Assembly (NCBI RefSeq): GCF_000368025.1
Contig: NZ_KB849212.1
Span: 636,978-700,977 of the forward strand
DNA: 64,000 nt
Direction of reading: 5' to 3'
From: Acinetobacter parvus DSM 16617 = CIP 108168
Lineage (GTDB): Bacteria > Pseudomonadota > Gammaproteobacteria > Pseudomonadales > Moraxellaceae
The translations under genes were made by a program, and so were the position numbers. The notes under the pieces are model-generated. The model searched no databases. It had not been told where the DNA came from and was given only the letters and a program-made list of their open reading frames with translations. Below, piece by piece: positions 1-7,069 of this stretch; position 1 is the stretch's first letter; each line of letters opens with the position of its first letter.

Positions 1-2
1 TC

Positions 3-485
3 GACCGCCCACACAAATGCTGGGTCTATACCGCCTTTATTATTGATGTGTTCTCACGAGCAATTGTTGGATGGAAAGTATCGACACGCATGAATACAGA
101 TATGGTGCTCGATGCACTGGAGCAAGCATTGCACGATCGAGGCATGCCAAAGAATGTGATTCATCATTCCGATAGAGGTGTTTAATATCTTTCTATTCGC
201 TATACCCATCGTTTAGAAGCAGCAAATTTACGAGCATCAGTCGGTACAACGGGTGATTCATACGATAATGCTTTGGCTAAAACGGTGAATGGCTTATACA
301 AAACAGAGGTGATTGAATATTTAAAAGCAGATTGGCAAGGTTTAGCAGATGTACAACTTGCGACATTAAATTGGGTAGATTGGTTCAACAAAAAGCGTGT
401 ACACAGTGCACTGGGTTATGTATCGCCTTTTGAGTTTGAAGAAATCTACTATGATAAGATTAATCCGTTAGGTCAGTTGGCCTAA
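3..485 (+). pseudogene. IS3-family transposase OrfB, 3' part with in-frame stop
   Basis: This is the C-terminal half of the DDE integrase-core transposase of an IS3-family element; the rest lies left of the window. The frame reads through a typical core segment (VYTAFIIDVFSRAIVGWKV, then HHSDRGV). A TAA stop at 184-186 replaces the Gln codon expected after SDRGV. The same frame resumes at once with the GDSYDNALAKTVNGLYKTE block, which holds the catalytic Glu, and ends in the usual HSALGYVSPFEFE segment. The copy is therefore probably inactive unless the stop is suppressed. The element's right terminal repeat follows at 499-524. The family call rests on these motifs; I cannot name the exact IS. 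Confidence 0.85.
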
Positions 486-498
486 CTTAAATAAAAAA

Positions 499-524
499 GT
501 CTCCGACAAACCCGATACGGTTCA
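499..524 (+). repeat. Right terminal inverted repeat of the IS3-family element
   Basis: Just after the transposase stop the sequence ends in ...CCCGATACGGTTCA. Read on the other strand this gives a TGAACCGTATCGGG end, a common IS3-family terminus. It marks the right edge of the insertion, so DNA from 525 onward is host sequence. No left end is in the window. Confidence 0.6.
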
Positions 525-544
525 GGTTTTACTTGATCCACCTT

Positions 545-586
545 ATATACATTAACCTTGAATTCGATTTAAGGTTAACTTATATA
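545..586. promoter_or_regulatory. Palindrome between IS end and sulfur operon; possible operator
   Basis: TTAACCTT at 552-559 is mirrored by AAGGTTAA at 571-578. The flanks TATATA (545-549) and TATATA (581-586) extend the symmetry. The spacing of about 19 bp centre to centre suits a dimeric regulator. It lies about 240 bp upstream of the rhodanese gene in an otherwise AT-rich gene-free stretch (525-818). A sulfur-responsive LysR-type protein is one possibility, but that is inference. The sequence could also be a cruciform with no regulatory role. Confidence 0.35.
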
Positions 587-818
587 GGTGTGGGTTTGAT
601 GTAAATTTAAAATATTTAATTGTGATAAATAAATCTCTAATCATACAATCCACTTAAAATAAGATTTTTAGTTTTAAAATCCATATCCACACTCATTTAA
701 TAAAATCCTTCTATTTATCAAAAATAGATATATAAATAAATTTTGATTATTTTCCTGAATATAAAAACAGTCCTAAGATAAAAACATCATCCAGCTGATG
801 TATAAAGGTTATAAAAAA

Positions 819-1328
819 ATGAATGCTCAATTTGATTCTACCCAAGCCGTAGAATCCACAACTACAATTCACGGTTTATCTGCAAACCCACAAGAAATAT
901 TACAGCGTGCCCACCACTATGCTGATGAAAATGAACTCGATTTTACGGGCAGTGTGCCGCCTGTCGAAGCATGGTGTCTGGTTGAACAGGGTCATGCTGT
1001 TTTAGTTGATGTGCGTACCAGTGAGGAACGCAAATTTGTCGGTTATGTACCTGAAAGTATCCATGTTGCATGGGCAACTGGCACCTCATTCAACCGCAAT
1101 CCGCGCTTCCTGAAAGAACTTGAAAGCAAGGTCGGCAAGGATAAAACCATTCTGTTGCTCTGCCGAAGTGGCAAACGTTCGGCTCTGGCCGCAACTGCTG
1201 CATTTAGCGTGGGTTTTGCCCAGGTCTACAATGTGCTTGAGGGTTTTGAGGGTGACCTGAATGAATTGCAGCAACGCAACCAAAGCAATGGCTGGCGTAC
1301 CCACCAGTTACCGTGGTTACAAGATTGA
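819..1328 (+). CDS. Rhodanese-domain sulfurtransferase of the encapsulin operon
   Basis: A 169-residue single-domain rhodanese. The active-site loop LLCRSGKRS carries the catalytic Cys that accepts sulfane sulfur, and it is preceded by LVDVRTSEER, typical of the fold. I chose ATG 819 over the in-frame ATG at 798 because AAAGG at 804-808 is well spaced for 819 and nothing suitable precedes 798. There is no signal peptide, so it should be cytoplasmic. It is the first gene of a four-gene sulfur operon, 62 bp ahead of the acetyltransferase. A rhodanese beside a cysteine desulfurase and its encapsulin shell fits a role in passing persulfide sulfur to or from the compartment. That role is inferred from known Family 2A loci. 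Confidence 0.85.
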   Translation: MNAQFDSTQAVESTTTIHGLSANPQEILQRAHHYADENELDFTGSVPPVEAWCLVEQGHAVLVDVRTSEERKFVGYVPESIHVAWATGTSFNRNPRFLKELESKVGKDKTILLLCRSGKRSALAATAAFSVGFAQVYNVLEGFEGDLNELQQRNQSNGWRTHQLPWLQD

Positions 1329-1390
1329 TGCTGTTTTTTCACCCAGCGATTTTCAGATTAATTTAATACTTGGTTTTGCAAGGAATCAGC

Positions 1391-2395
1391 GTGAGCAAAT
1401 GGAAAATCCAGCCTGTTGTTGAGGGCTTACAACAAGCACGTCATGAATGGCGTGAACGTCAACATCGCATCAAGGAGTTTGGCGGACGTGAACTGCCTTC
1501 CAGGGAATCTCTTAAATCCATACTGGATGACTTGTGTGGCATTTTATTTCCAATGCGACTAGGACCAAGTGACCTGCGTCAGGAAACGGAGGACTATTAC
1601 ATTGCCTATACGCTTGATCGTGTGCTGAATGAGCTGTTCTCACAGGTTAAGCTGGCCTTGAATTACGAGGCCAAAAGTCGGGTAAAGCAAGTTCCTGTCT
1701 CCAGTAATGACCATTTGCTCTACGAGCAGCAAATTGCTTTGGCCAAGACCATTGTGCAGGATTTTGCCAATACCCTGCCTGAGATTCGCCGTTTGCTGGA
1801 TGCTGATGTCTGTGCTGCCTATGAGGGTGATCCAGCAGCACATAGCGTGGATGAGGTGCTGCTATGCTATCCAGGTATTTTTGCCATTATTTATCATCGG
1901 GTTGCACACCAGCTTTATCATAGCGTTCCCCTGCTCTCACGCATTATTTCCGAACTGGCCCATTCTGCCACAGGCATTGATATTCATCCTGGCGCACAAA
2001 TTGGCAAGGGCTTCTTTATCGACCACGGCACAGGTGTGGTGATTGGGGAAACCTCTGTAATTGGGGAATATGTCCGCATTTATCAGGCGGTTACTCTCGG
2101 TGCCAAGCGTTTTGAGCTGAATGATGATGGTGCATTGAAAAAAGATTATGCCCGTCACCCAATTGTGGAAGATCATGTGGTGATTTATGCAGGAGCAACC
2201 ATTCTAGGTCGCATCACTATTGGCCGAGGTTCAATTATTGGCGGAAATGTCTGGTTGACCCACAGCGTTGCGGCAGGCAGCCAGACAGCTTGCGAATGCC
2301 ACCAAGACTGTTCCACAACTTTCGACCATTACACCACGCTGGCTGACCCATTTACTACAATGGTTACCTGTAGAAGCGGGTATTTATCGCGTTAA
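1391..2395 (+). CDS. epsC: Serine O-acetyltransferase (EpsC/SAT type), C-terminus replaced
   Basis: Makes O-acetylserine from serine and acetyl-CoA, the direct precursor of cysteine, so it feeds substrate to the desulfurase encoded two genes on. The left-handed beta-helix is visible from about residue 195: GIDIHPGAQIGKGFFIDHG, VVIGETSVIGEYVRIYQ and IGGNVWLTHSV. GTG 1391 is preferred because AAGGA sits 6 bp upstream; a TTG at 1370 has no such site. After THSVAAGS the reading frame continues for about 34 residues with no beta-helix character, out of frame over the start of srpI. That tail looks like a fusion product of a deletion rather than native protein, and the final coil of the helix may be lost. 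Activity is therefore uncertain. Confidence 0.8.
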   Translation: MSKWKIQPVVEGLQQARHEWRERQHRIKEFGGRELPSRESLKSILDDLCGILFPMRLGPSDLRQETEDYYIAYTLDRVLNELFSQVKLALNYEAKSRVKQVPVSSNDHLLYEQQIALAKTIVQDFANTLPEIRRLLDADVCAAYEGDPAAHSVDEVLLCYPGIFAIIYHRVAHQLYHSVPLLSRIISELAHSATGIDIHPGAQIGKGFFIDHGTGVVIGETSVIGEYVRIYQAVTLGAKRFELNDDGALKKDYARHPIVEDHVVIYAGATILGRITIGRGSIIGGNVWLTHSVAAGSQTACECHQDCSTTFDHYTTLADPFTTMVTCRSGYLSR

Positions 2396-3164
2396 CCGTG
2401 TCAGCAACACTGATGACATTCAAGTTGCTTGCACACAACGTGACGAGGCTACTTTACCCCAAACCTTTGTGGATTATGATGCACAACCGCGCGAATATTT
2501 CCTAAATGGAGTATCTACCGTTTTAGATATCCATACCCGTGTTGCCGATCTTTACAGCAGCCCACACGATCAAATTAAAGAACAATTACGCTTAACCATT
2601 GAAACCATTAAAGAACGCCAAGAAAGCGAGCTGATCAATAACCCAGAATATGGTTTATTGGCCAGTGTGGCAGACGAGCAGCGTCTCTCAACCCTGAGTG
2701 GCCCACCAACTCCAGATGATTTTGACGACCTGTTGCGCAAGGTCTGGAAAGAGCCAGGGTTTTTCCTTGCCCATCCAGATGCGATTGCCGCATTTGGCCG
2801 TGAATGTACTCGCCGTGGCGTTCCACCACCAACGGTCAGCCTGTTTGGTTCTCAGTTCATCACATGGCGTGGTGTACCTTTGATTCCATCCAATAAAATC
2901 CCTGTGGAAGATGGCAAAACCAAGATCCTGTTACTGCGTGTTGGGGAAAAACGTCAGGGCGTGGTCGGCTTGTTCCAGCCAGGTCTGGCAGGTGAACAAT
3001 CTCCTGGGCTTTCGGTACGTTTTATGGGCATTAACCGCAATGCCATTGCGTCTTACCTGATCTCACTGTATTGCTCACTCGCGGTTTTAACTGATGATGC
3101 CCTTGCGGTACTCGAAGATGTGGAGGTGGACAAGTATCATGACTACCCAGTTAACTACAAATAA
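2268..3164 (+). CDS. srpI: Family 2A encapsulin shell protein SrpI
   Basis: HK97-fold shell protein that self-assembles into a nanocompartment around a cysteine desulfurase. The sequence closely follows the SrpI family as I know it: RQLANATKTVPQLSTITPRW, SPHDQIKEQLRLTIETIKER, PTPDDFDDLLRKVWK, PPPTVSLFGSQFITWRGVP and GVVGLFQPGLAGEQSPGLSV. The length of about 298 is slightly short. The first usable codon is TTG 2268, with no clear ribosome site and a TGA in frame at 2256, so roughly the first ten native residues and the native start seem to be missing. This frame overlaps the acetyltransferase tail by 128 bp. The next gene starts inside its last codons. The shell may still fold, but expression would depend on a weak start or on coupling. 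Confidence 0.88.
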   Translation: MRQAARQLANATKTVPQLSTITPRWLTHLLQWLPVEAGIYRVNRVSNTDDIQVACTQRDEATLPQTFVDYDAQPREYFLNGVSTVLDIHTRVADLYSSPHDQIKEQLRLTIETIKERQESELINNPEYGLLASVADEQRLSTLSGPPTPDDFDDLLRKVWKEPGFFLAHPDAIAAFGRECTRRGVPPPTVSLFGSQFITWRGVPLIPSNKIPVEDGKTKILLLRVGEKRQGVVGLFQPGLAGEQSPGLSVRFMGINRNAIASYLISLYCSLAVLTDDALAVLEDVEVDKYHDYPVNYK

Positions 3165-5082
3165 TCCAAACAGTAGTCCAACGGGTTCTGAAGTGGTCGG
3201 TGTTCAGCCACCGTCCAGCTTCCCAGATGAAGCAACACTTTCACGGCTTGCCTCAGAGTTTTTTGCGGCATTGCCCAGTTCTGGGAGTGGTCATCCATCT
3301 GGACTGAATCTGGATTTACCCGTTGCTACGCCACCACATCCGCCACAGCCTGCTGAACCATTGGCAGCCCTGAGTGGTCGTGCGCCCAATATTGCCTATG
3401 AAAAAAGTTTAAACCCTGAGTATCCTGAGCATATTCCGAACTATCCTGATTATCCTGAACGCCGTGCGGTGGCTTCTGCGCCAGTGGTCGGTGGTGCAAA
3501 CCTGCCTAAGCCACCCTTTGAGCCGACTTTTCCACAAGCGGTTCATAGTGCGCCCAATGTGGCATTGGTTGAGCCATCACGCCCTTCATCCAGTGATGCT
3601 TCACCATTTTATTTTTTAAATGATTTAGCCGCACCCAAAACGTCAAGTGCTGAATTTGACGCTACTCGTTTTGCCACAGCACAATCATTCCAGTTACCTC
3701 AAGGTGATGGATTAAAAAGTTTATTGCAGGATGAGCAAAAGCCACAGTCACCAAGTCAGTCATCTTCGGGGTTTTACTTTCTGGATATTCCATCAAGCCA
3801 TCAGGCCTATGGCAATTATCAACCGTCACAACCGCAGTTTCTTGCCAGCTCGGCACAGCCACTGGATGTACATGCCATACGCCGTGACTTTCCCATCTTG
3901 CAAGAACGGGTCAATGGCCGTCCTCTGGTCTGGTTTGACAATGCAGCGACCACACAAAAACCGCAAAGCGTGATTGATCGGATTTCCTATTTCTACCAGC
4001 ATGAAAATTCCAATATTCATCGTGCAGCGCATGAACTGGCAGCCCGTGCCACCGATGCCTATGAACATGCCCGTAATGTGGTGGCTCGTTTTATTGGAGC
4101 AAAATCATCCAAAGAAATCATTTTTGTCCGTGGCACAACTGAGGGTATCAACCTGATTGCCAAGACATGGGGCGAGCAGAATATTGGTGAGGGTGATGAA
4201 ATCATTGTCTCTCATCTGGAGCATCACGCCAATATTGTGCCGTGGTTCCAGTTGACTAAAAAAGTCGGGGCAAAACTGCGTGTCATTCCTGTGGATGATA
4301 CGGGACAGATTATCTTGGCTGAATTACCCAAGTTAATTAATGAGCGTACCAAGCTGATTTCCATCACTCAGGTATCCAATGCTTTGGGTACAGTGACACC
4401 TGTTCCTGAAGTGATTCAGATTGCCCATGCCAAAGGTATACGAGTACTGGTCGATGGTGCCCAGTCGGTGTCGCATATGCCCACCGATGTACAGGCACTG
4501 GATGCTGACTTTTTCGTGTTTTCTGGCCATAAGGTGTTTGGCCCCACAGGCATTGGTGCGGTTTATGCCAAGCCTGAGCTGCTCGAAACCATGCCTGTCT
4601 GGGAAGGCGGTGGCAACATGATTGAGGATGTCACCTTTGAGCAGGTGGTTTACCAGCCTGCCCCAAATAAGTTTGAAGCAGGTACAGGCAATATTGCCGA
4701 TGCGGTGGGTTTAGGGGCTGCACTGGAATATGTGGAACGCATTGGGATTCACAATATTGCCCGTTATGAGCATGACTTGCTGGAATATGGTCAACACGCG
4801 CTAAGCAGTGTCAAGGGTTTACGCCCGATTGGCACGGCCAAAAACAAAGCCAGCGTGATGTCCTTTGTGCTTGATGGTTATTCGACTGAGCAAGTCGGTA
4901 AGACGCTGAATCAGCATGGCATTGCGGTTCGATCAGGCCATCACTGTGCCCAGCCGATTTTAAGACGTTTCGGTGTGGAACAAACTGTCCGCCCCTCTCT
5001 GGCGTTCTATAATACCACTGAGGAAATTGATTTACTGGTATCGGTGTTGCATCAGCTCTCCAGAAATAAACGCACAGTTTAA
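3139..5082 (+). CDS. Cysteine desulfurase, encapsulin cargo with disordered N-terminus
   Basis: A 647-residue PLP enzyme that turns cysteine into alanine plus persulfide sulfur. From about residue 250 (LDVHAIRRDFPIL) onward it is a SufS-like class II desulfurase. SGHKVFGPTG carries the PLP lysine and RSGHHCAQP the catalytic Cys. The first ~240 residues are Pro/Ser-rich and look disordered. They contain short conserved blocks: ATLSRLASEFFAALP near the start, then SPFYFLND and SGFYFLDIP. Such blocks are the known targeting features of Family 2A cargo. ATG 3139 is chosen because GGAGGTG lies 10 bp upstream; it overlaps srpI by 26 bp, implying translational coupling of shell and cargo. A terminator follows at 5101. 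Confidence 0.92.
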   Translation: MTTQLTTNNPNSSPTGSEVVGVQPPSSFPDEATLSRLASEFFAALPSSGSGHPSGLNLDLPVATPPHPPQPAEPLAALSGRAPNIAYEKSLNPEYPEHIPNYPDYPERRAVASAPVVGGANLPKPPFEPTFPQAVHSAPNVALVEPSRPSSSDASPFYFLNDLAAPKTSSAEFDATRFATAQSFQLPQGDGLKSLLQDEQKPQSPSQSSSGFYFLDIPSSHQAYGNYQPSQPQFLASSAQPLDVHAIRRDFPILQERVNGRPLVWFDNAATTQKPQSVIDRISYFYQHENSNIHRAAHELAARATDAYEHARNVVARFIGAKSSKEIIFVRGTTEGINLIAKTWGEQNIGEGDEIIVSHLEHHANIVPWFQLTKKVGAKLRVIPVDDTGQIILAELPKLINERTKLISITQVSNALGTVTPVPEVIQIAHAKGIRVLVDGAQSVSHMPTDVQALDADFFVFSGHKVFGPTGIGAVYAKPELLETMPVWEGGGNMIEDVTFEQVVYQPAPNKFEAGTGNIADAVGLGAALEYVERIGIHNIARYEHDLLEYGQHALSSVKGLRPIGTAKNKASVMSFVLDGYSTEQVGKTLNQHGIAVRSGHHCAQPILRRFGVEQTVRPSLAFYNTTEEIDLLVSVLHQLSRNKRTV

Positions 5083-5100
5083 TGTTTCACTATTACAAGG

Positions 5101-5123
5101 AAGCTGCCAATGGCGGCTTTTTT
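5101..5123 (+). terminator. Intrinsic terminator of the encapsulin operon
   Basis: The stem AGCTGCC / GGCGGCT (one G-U pair) has a short loop and is followed by a run of T. It lies 18 bp after the desulfurase stop, so it closes the four-gene operon. Confidence 0.75.
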
Positions 5124-5188
5124 GTGTTGACAAGAACAATCTATACAAATGCTCTCTTTTAAGGAGATTTTATTTGGTCGAAATTTGA

Positions 5189-5650
5189 GCTAAGTTTGCG
5201 GTCGGGCTGAAAGGCTTTGAACATAAATATCCTGCTGAACTTTCAGGTGGCATGCAGCAACGGGTCGAGATTGCGCGTGTGCTGATTAATCAGCCTCGCG
5301 TGTTGCTGATGGATGAACCCTTTGGCGCACTGGATGCCCAGACCCGTTTAAAGATGCAGGAACTATTACTGGAGATTTGGCAGAACATTCAAACCTCAGT
5401 GCTATTTATCACCCATGATATTGATGAAGCCTTATTTCTTGCAGATCGAGTACTGATCATGAGCCATCGGCCTGGACGGATCATTGAGGAAATCAAGCTG
5501 GATTTTGCCCGTCCTCGTCATGTCGACCTGGTCACCTCACCTGAATTTACCCAGATTAAAAAACATTGCATTCAAGTATTAAAACACGCCACACAAGCTG
5601 AACTCAGCCGACTGAATCCGTTGGGTCTGAATCAGAGAATCGCTGTTTAG
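5189..5650 (+). pseudogene. ABC transporter ATPase, C-terminal half only
   Basis: The open frame begins abruptly after a TGA at 5186 and enters the ATPase just before the signature motif LSGGMQQRVEIARVL. Walker B (VLLMDEPFGALD) and the switch His (LFITHDIDEAL) follow. The Walker A half is absent, so the protein cannot bind ATP normally. The style (SGGMQQRVEIAR, HDIDEALFLADRV) is that of nitrate/sulfonate/taurine-type importers (SsuB/TauB). No permease or binding protein remains nearby. It sits between the encapsulin terminator and a HEAT-repeat gene and is most simply a deletion remnant of a larger transport operon. An ATG at 5252 would give only 132 residues. Confidence 0.75.
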
Positions 5651-5661
5651 GAAGATTAAAA

Positions 5662-6654
5662 ATGAGTATAGATTACCCAACACTGCCTGATCTTGATGAA
5701 GATTATGCTGATTATATATTGCAGCTTAATCAGGACGATGAAAATATCCGTTTCGTGGCGATTATGAATATTGCCGATGAAGAACAGCCTGAATTATTGG
5801 CTTGGCTGCATCATGCGGCAATACATGACCCAGCGTCCAAAGTACGTGAACTGGCAGCCACCCGTTTAGAGGGCTGGGAAGATACCACCTCGCTGCACAC
5901 CTTAGCCCAAGCCCTCACCGATTCGCATCACAATGTACGCTTGGCTGCGGCACAAAGCCTGAGTGAAATTAAAATAGCTGAATCTGCTGAGCATTTAGCG
6001 ACTTATTTACAACATCAGGATGATTTTGTGATTGCTTCAATCTTGCGAGCCATCAGGGAATTACGTGCTGAACAGTTATTTACTGATATTTTACAGCATG
6101 TTCAGCATGCCAACCCTTTAGTGCGTAAGGAAGCTGTCAGTACCTTAAGCTGGCTGCAAAAACAACAAGGTTTGGTGGCTTTGGCTGAAATTGCTAAAAA
6201 TGATCATGATGCCGAAATTCGGCGCATTGCCACAGGTGGCTTGGGTGCAAGCCAAAGTTTAAGCCCTGAAATATTAGCCGCTTTAGAAAGTTCATTGACT
6301 GCGAAAGAATGGCAATTGCGTGTAGAAGCCGCCTTGACCATTGGCAAGCTGAAAGCGATCGAACTGGAAAATATCCTGTTGCAACAACTGGATGACAGCT
6401 ATTGGCAAGTGCGAATTGCAGTGACGCGTAGTCTGGGCTTACTGAAAGCCAAATCTGCGATTACAAAATTACAGGAAAATTTCCAGCATGACATCAGCAA
6501 CTTGCGTAAGGAAGTGGCAATTGCATTAGGTGAAATTGGCGGCGAACAAGCACAGAATATTTTATTACAACACGCCGAAGACCCCGATCCAGAAGTACGT
6601 AAATCGATTCGTATTGGACTGGCCTTGATTCAGGAGAAACTTAATGCAGCTTGA
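5662..6654 (+). CDS. HEAT-repeat protein
   Basis: A 330-residue soluble protein built almost wholly of HEAT/PBS-lyase-type helical repeats. Units such as VRLAAAQSLSEIK, VRKEAVSTLSWLQ, IRRIATGGLGA, LRVEAALTIGKLK, VRIAVTRSLGLLK and VRKSIRIGLALIQ recur about every 31 residues. These repeats make protein-binding scaffolds, so a partner-binding role is likely but the partner is unknown. The start at 5662 has GGAAG upstream and lies 11 bp after the ATPase remnant, so it was probably part of the same operon as that transporter. It overlaps the DUF971 gene by 11 bp, which suggests coupled translation. Confidence 0.8.
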   Translation: MSIDYPTLPDLDEDYADYILQLNQDDENIRFVAIMNIADEEQPELLAWLHHAAIHDPASKVRELAATRLEGWEDTTSLHTLAQALTDSHHNVRLAAAQSLSEIKIAESAEHLATYLQHQDDFVIASILRAIRELRAEQLFTDILQHVQHANPLVRKEAVSTLSWLQKQQGLVALAEIAKNDHDAEIRRIATGGLGASQSLSPEILAALESSLTAKEWQLRVEAALTIGKLKAIELENILLQQLDDSYWQVRIAVTRSLGLLKAKSAITKLQENFQHDISNLRKEVAIALGEIGGEQAQNILLQHAEDPDPEVRKSIRIGLALIQEKLNAA

Positions 6655-6928
6655 ACCAACTGAAATCAAGGTCAATGTTGAACAACAACTTTTATTGCTG
6701 AGTTGGGCAGATGGTCAGCATAAGAATTTTAGCCATGAGCAATTGAGAGCCAATTGCCCCTGCGGATTTTGCCGTGCCAGTCGTTTACGACAGAAAGAGA
6801 TTCAGTATCCTGAAAATGTTGCCATTTCAGCGATTTACTCACAAGGCTACGGCATTCAAATCTGCTTTGATGATGGACATGATAAAGGCATATTTCCGTG
6901 GGCATTTTTGAAAGAACTTATGGTTTAA
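6644..6928 (+). CDS. DUF971 (GbbH-like N-terminal domain) protein
   Basis: A 94-residue protein that matches the DUF971 / gamma-butyrobetaine-hydroxylase-like N-terminal domain. It has the opening EIKVNVEQQLLLLSWADG, a Cys cluster ANCPCGFCRASR, and the closing GYGIQICFDDGHDKGIFPW. Stand-alone members are common in proteobacteria, and the Cys-rich loop suggests metal binding. The molecular role is not established. Its start overlaps the end of the HEAT-repeat gene, so the two are almost certainly co-translated. The long inverted repeat at 6935-6989 follows directly. Confidence 0.8.
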   Translation: MQLEPTEIKVNVEQQLLLLSWADGQHKNFSHEQLRANCPCGFCRASRLRQKEIQYPENVAISAIYSQGYGIQICFDDGHDKGIFPWAFLKELMV

Positions 6929-6934
6929 TAAAAA

Positions 6935-6989
6935 CATTCAAAGTGATGAAAATATCTTTAACAACTCTGCCATTTCATCATTTTGAATG
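6935..6989. repeat. Long inverted repeat between DUF971 gene and chrA
   Basis: An arm of about 18 bp at 6935-6953 (CATTCAAAGTGATGAAA) is mirrored at 6972-6989 (TTTCATCATTTTGAATG) with one or two mismatches and an 18-bp loop. No T-run follows on the plus strand, so it is not a typical terminator. It could be an operator, an RNA stem in the chrA leader, or a small mobile palindrome. Confidence 0.6.
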
Positions 6990-7069
6990 ATTCACTCCTT
7001 AAAATATCGAGGTTAAATCAGTCCAGCTATTCATCATTCGCCATAAAAACAAATTCTTTGGAAATTTCC

